Below, in pieces: positions 5,161-7,256 of a stretch of 7,256 nt of DNA. The notes beneath the pieces are model-generated. The model was not told the origin of the DNA. It saw only the letters and a list, made by a program, of their open reading frames with translations, and made no database searches. Every line of letters begins with the position of its first letter. Positions within the stretch are counted from its first letter, which is position 1. Source of the stretch: JABWCE01 sp046154525 (GTDB taxonomy: Bacteria; Bacteroidota; Bacteroidia; NS11-12g; UBA9320); NCBI GenBank assembly GCA_046154525.1, contig JBJXDS010000374.1, positions 1 to 7,256 of the forward strand. The letters are read 5' to 3'. A program made the translations under genes and the position numbers.

Positions 5161-7256
5161 GTGTTTCCTATCGTATAACTTTTTCTTCCATTTTGGAAAA
5201 AAATAATCGAATTCTCTGCGATAATAAAATCCTAATCCTGAAGTATTCACGGGTTTATTGTTTACACTTGTAGGGTCATTCCCTCTTGTATTAAATTGCA
5301 TTACCCTTAACCTGGGGTTTATTCTGTAACTAATATTGGCATCAAATGACTGGTTGCCAGCTTTTCCATAAGCTCCTCCAATTTCAACCTTATCGTTATA
5401 CAGTTTTCGTTTTAGCGATACCATTATTTGGTTATTGGTTTCCTTATTGGTAGCCCTTTGATAGTCTACATCCAATTCCCAGTTAGGATTTATTTGTCTT
5501 AACCAGTTATTTACCTGGCTTGAGATGAAAGCACCCATGCTGTTTTCAAACGTGTTGGAAACATTCATGTCCGCGGCCGTTACAGCCGAATTAATTGGTG
5601 CAAATGAACCGAACACCAAAAGGTTTATAAACTGTTTATTGGTTTCCTCCTGATCGGCTTTTATTTGATTAATAGCATTACTAATATCAGAATTACCAAA
5701 CAAACCAGCCTGATTATCCTTTGAAAGATTTATTCCAAGTTTTATATCTGGTTTAAACAGTTCGTCCTTCATATAAATTTCACAATCCACCGCTACTGAA
5801 GATGTGGATTGAGCAGAGGCGGAGGTAGCAGGTAAAATTATTGAAGGATCAGCCCGAATAGTGGTTATAGCTACTATATCTACCAAGGCATTAAGAGGGT
5901 CGCCATTCCATACTATTTTACTCCCCCTTTTTACCTTAAGCTTAGCATTTACCAGATTACTTAAGGCTGTAAAATTATATCCTCCTTTTTCAATAATATA
6001 GTATCCATACATTTCAAAATTGCCAAAAGTGTTAAGCTCCATTTTTATATTTCCATTACCTGTTCCGGTCATCACATCATTAAATTTTTCATCAAATATT
6101 AACTTTATAACTGCATCCTCGGTAATATCAAAATTAAAATCCATGGTTATACCACTCAATTTTTTTAATTGTGTAATTGGGGCATCAGCCCTTAAATCCA
6201 CAATTTTTATAAATTCAGGGCCTGCATTTTCATTTGTGCTGGTAAGCGGCAATGATATAATTGTTCTTGGACGAGTTTTGGCATTTATATTGAGATAGAG
6301 CTCGTCAATTGGGCCTGTAACTTTCATATTACCATCCACATAAGCGGTACCAAAAAACATATCCCCCTGAAACTCGGAAAGCTCCATACAGTTAAAATTA
6401 TTAAGCTCTTTCATAAAAATGTCGAACCTAAGATTATCAAAATTTTTGTGATAAATTTTTCCACCGGCTTTGGCTTTAGATCCGTACTTGTCATAAACAG
6501 CAAAGGTGCCTAAATCTATTTTTTTTTCGTCAATTTTTATAGTTGCAGCATCTACCCTAAGTGGCAAACCCAAATAATCCATAAATAATTTTACAGATTT
6601 AATTTCAATACTTCCATCAATATCTGGCCTTGACAAGGTACCTTTTATATTAATAACCCCATTGGCCAAACCTGAAATATCGGAAAACAAACCTTCTGTA
6701 AACATTTCAAATGGTTTAATATTACTTTCCTTTAATTCACATACCAAATCAATTCTGTCTTTTCCAGCGGTAAGATCAATATTTCCATTAATGGCCAAAT
6801 CATTTATAAGCCCATTTTTTATATGGCCATCAATATCCATTTTGTAAAGGTTACCGTTGGAATGTGAATTTAAAACAACATCACCAATCGAATCTTTATT
6901 ATAGGCCAGATTTTCTATAGTTATGCTCGATTCAACCAGGGGCCTATGGTTGGCGCCATCCAATGTTAATTTTCCATTAATTATACCTTCAAGTTCGATG
7001 TTCCATTTTTTTAAAATTGGTTGAGTTTCGGCCAAATCAAAATTTGTAATACTTATATTTAATTTATCAAATGTTTTTTCTCCGGCCATCCCATTAATGG
7101 CAATGGATTGGTTTTCGTTAGATATTATGAAACTATCAATTGTAAGATTGGATGATGCATAATGTAATTTGTTTTGATTAGTGATAACCCAAGGTTTATT
7201 GTATAGATATAAAACTGAATTCGTAAGTTTTATATCTATAGCCCCTCTAGAAAATG
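5140..7256 (-). CDS. tamB: TamB-like translocation/assembly protein (DUF490), 5' end missing
   Basis: The frame is open to the right edge: codons above the ATG at 7089 continue through SVLYLYNKPWVIT and YASSNLTIDSFIIS, so about 704 C-terminal residues are visible and the start is off-window. TamB-type proteins span the periplasm as a long beta-taco and act with TamA/BamA-type barrels or in phospholipid transport to the outer membrane. Counting M at 7089 as residue 1, about 1-330 are repeated short beta strands of AsmA/TamB type. The DUF490 signature runs about 356-403 (GNFEMYGYYIIEKGGYNFT, then SKIVWNGDPLNALVDI), and later blocks typical of the domain follow: CEIYMKDELFKPDIKLGINL (436-455), QFINLLVFGSFAP (486-498) and SSQVNNWLRQINPNW (523-537). 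The C-terminus ends with a beta hairpin-like YYRREFDYFFPKWKKK and a basic tail, which fits Bacteroidota members. A Ser/Ala/Thr-rich segment (421-432) interrupts the domain. No TamA partner lies in the window. Confidence 0.9.
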   Translation of the reverse strand, partial: FSRGAIDIKLTNSVLYLYNKPWVITNQNKLHYASSNLTIDSFIISNENQSIAINGMAGEKTFDKLNISITNFDLAETQPILKKWNIELEGIINGKLTLDGANHRPLVESSITIENLAYNKDSIGDVVLNSHSNGNLYKMDIDGHIKNGLINDLAINGNIDLTAGKDRIDLVCELKESNIKPFEMFTEGLFSDISGLANGVINIKGTLSRPDIDGSIEIKSVKLFMDYLGLPLRVDAATIKIDEKKIDLGTFAVYDKYGSKAKAGGKIYHKNFDNLRFDIFMKELNNFNCMELSEFQGDMFFGTAYVDGNMKVTGPIDELYLNINAKTRPRTIISLPLTSTNENAGPEFIKIVDLRADAPITQLKKLSGITMDFNFDITEDAVIKLIFDEKFNDVMTGTGNGNIKMELNTFGNFEMYGYYIIEKGGYNFTALSNLVNAKLKVKRGSKIVWNGDPLNALVDIVAITTIRADPSIILPATSASAQSTSSVAVDCEIYMKDELFKPDIKLGINLSKDNQAGLFGNSDISNAINQIKADQEETNKQFINLLVFGSFAPINSAVTAADMNVSNTFENSMGAFISSQVNNWLRQINPNWELDVDYQRATNKETNNQIMVSLKRKLYNDKVEIGGAYGKAGNQSFDANISYRINPRLRVMQFNTRGNDPTSVNNKPVNTSGLGFYYRREFDYFFPKWKKKLYDRKHNKISKN

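Noticed and set aside
6020..6847. + strand open frames inside tamB
   Set aside because: They are reverse-strand shadows of the continuous TamB frame, with low-complexity Ser/Ile/Phe-rich translations.

Overview
The window is AT-rich chromosomal DNA that reads as Bacteroidota. The evidence is the set of families: a long TamB/DUF490 protein with a Bacteroidota-type C-terminus, a CPBP membrane protease resembling the copies common in that phylum, a lipoprotein with a short Lys-rich signal peptide, a YwqK/MORN-2 repeat protein, and starts without clear Shine-Dalgarno sequences. I cannot name a genus. No rRNA, tRNA, CRISPR array, insertion sequence or integrase was seen, and no gap between genes exceeds 82 bases.

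Layout: (1) the 3' part of a + strand gene for a YwqK/MORN-2-like repeat protein, running in from the left edge to 1523; (2) a CPBP-family intramembrane protease at 1558-2493, probably starting at TTG; (3) a small lipoprotein of unknown function at 2524-2961; (4) an 82-base gap holding an 8-bp direct repeat with a 10-bp period; (5) a complete recG at 3044-5143; (6) on the - strand, the 3' part of a tamB-like gene from the right edge down to 5140. Both edge genes stay open to the window boundary, so the apparent starts at 33 (TTG) and 7089 (ATG) are internal codons.

The first three genes are codirectional with short gaps (34 and 30 bases) and could be one transcript, with recG either joined to it or separately promoted. 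recG (fork and Holliday-junction remodelling) and tamB (transport to or assembly of the outer envelope) converge, and their stop codons overlap in a TTAA palindrome. No functional link between the two is implied. The products of genes 1-3 are envelope-type or repeat proteins without an assignable pathway. The window is mostly ordinary housekeeping plus a small lineage-specific cluster. I found no strong case for a new system; the repeat protein/CPBP protease/lipoprotein trio is the only candidate and it rests on adjacency alone.
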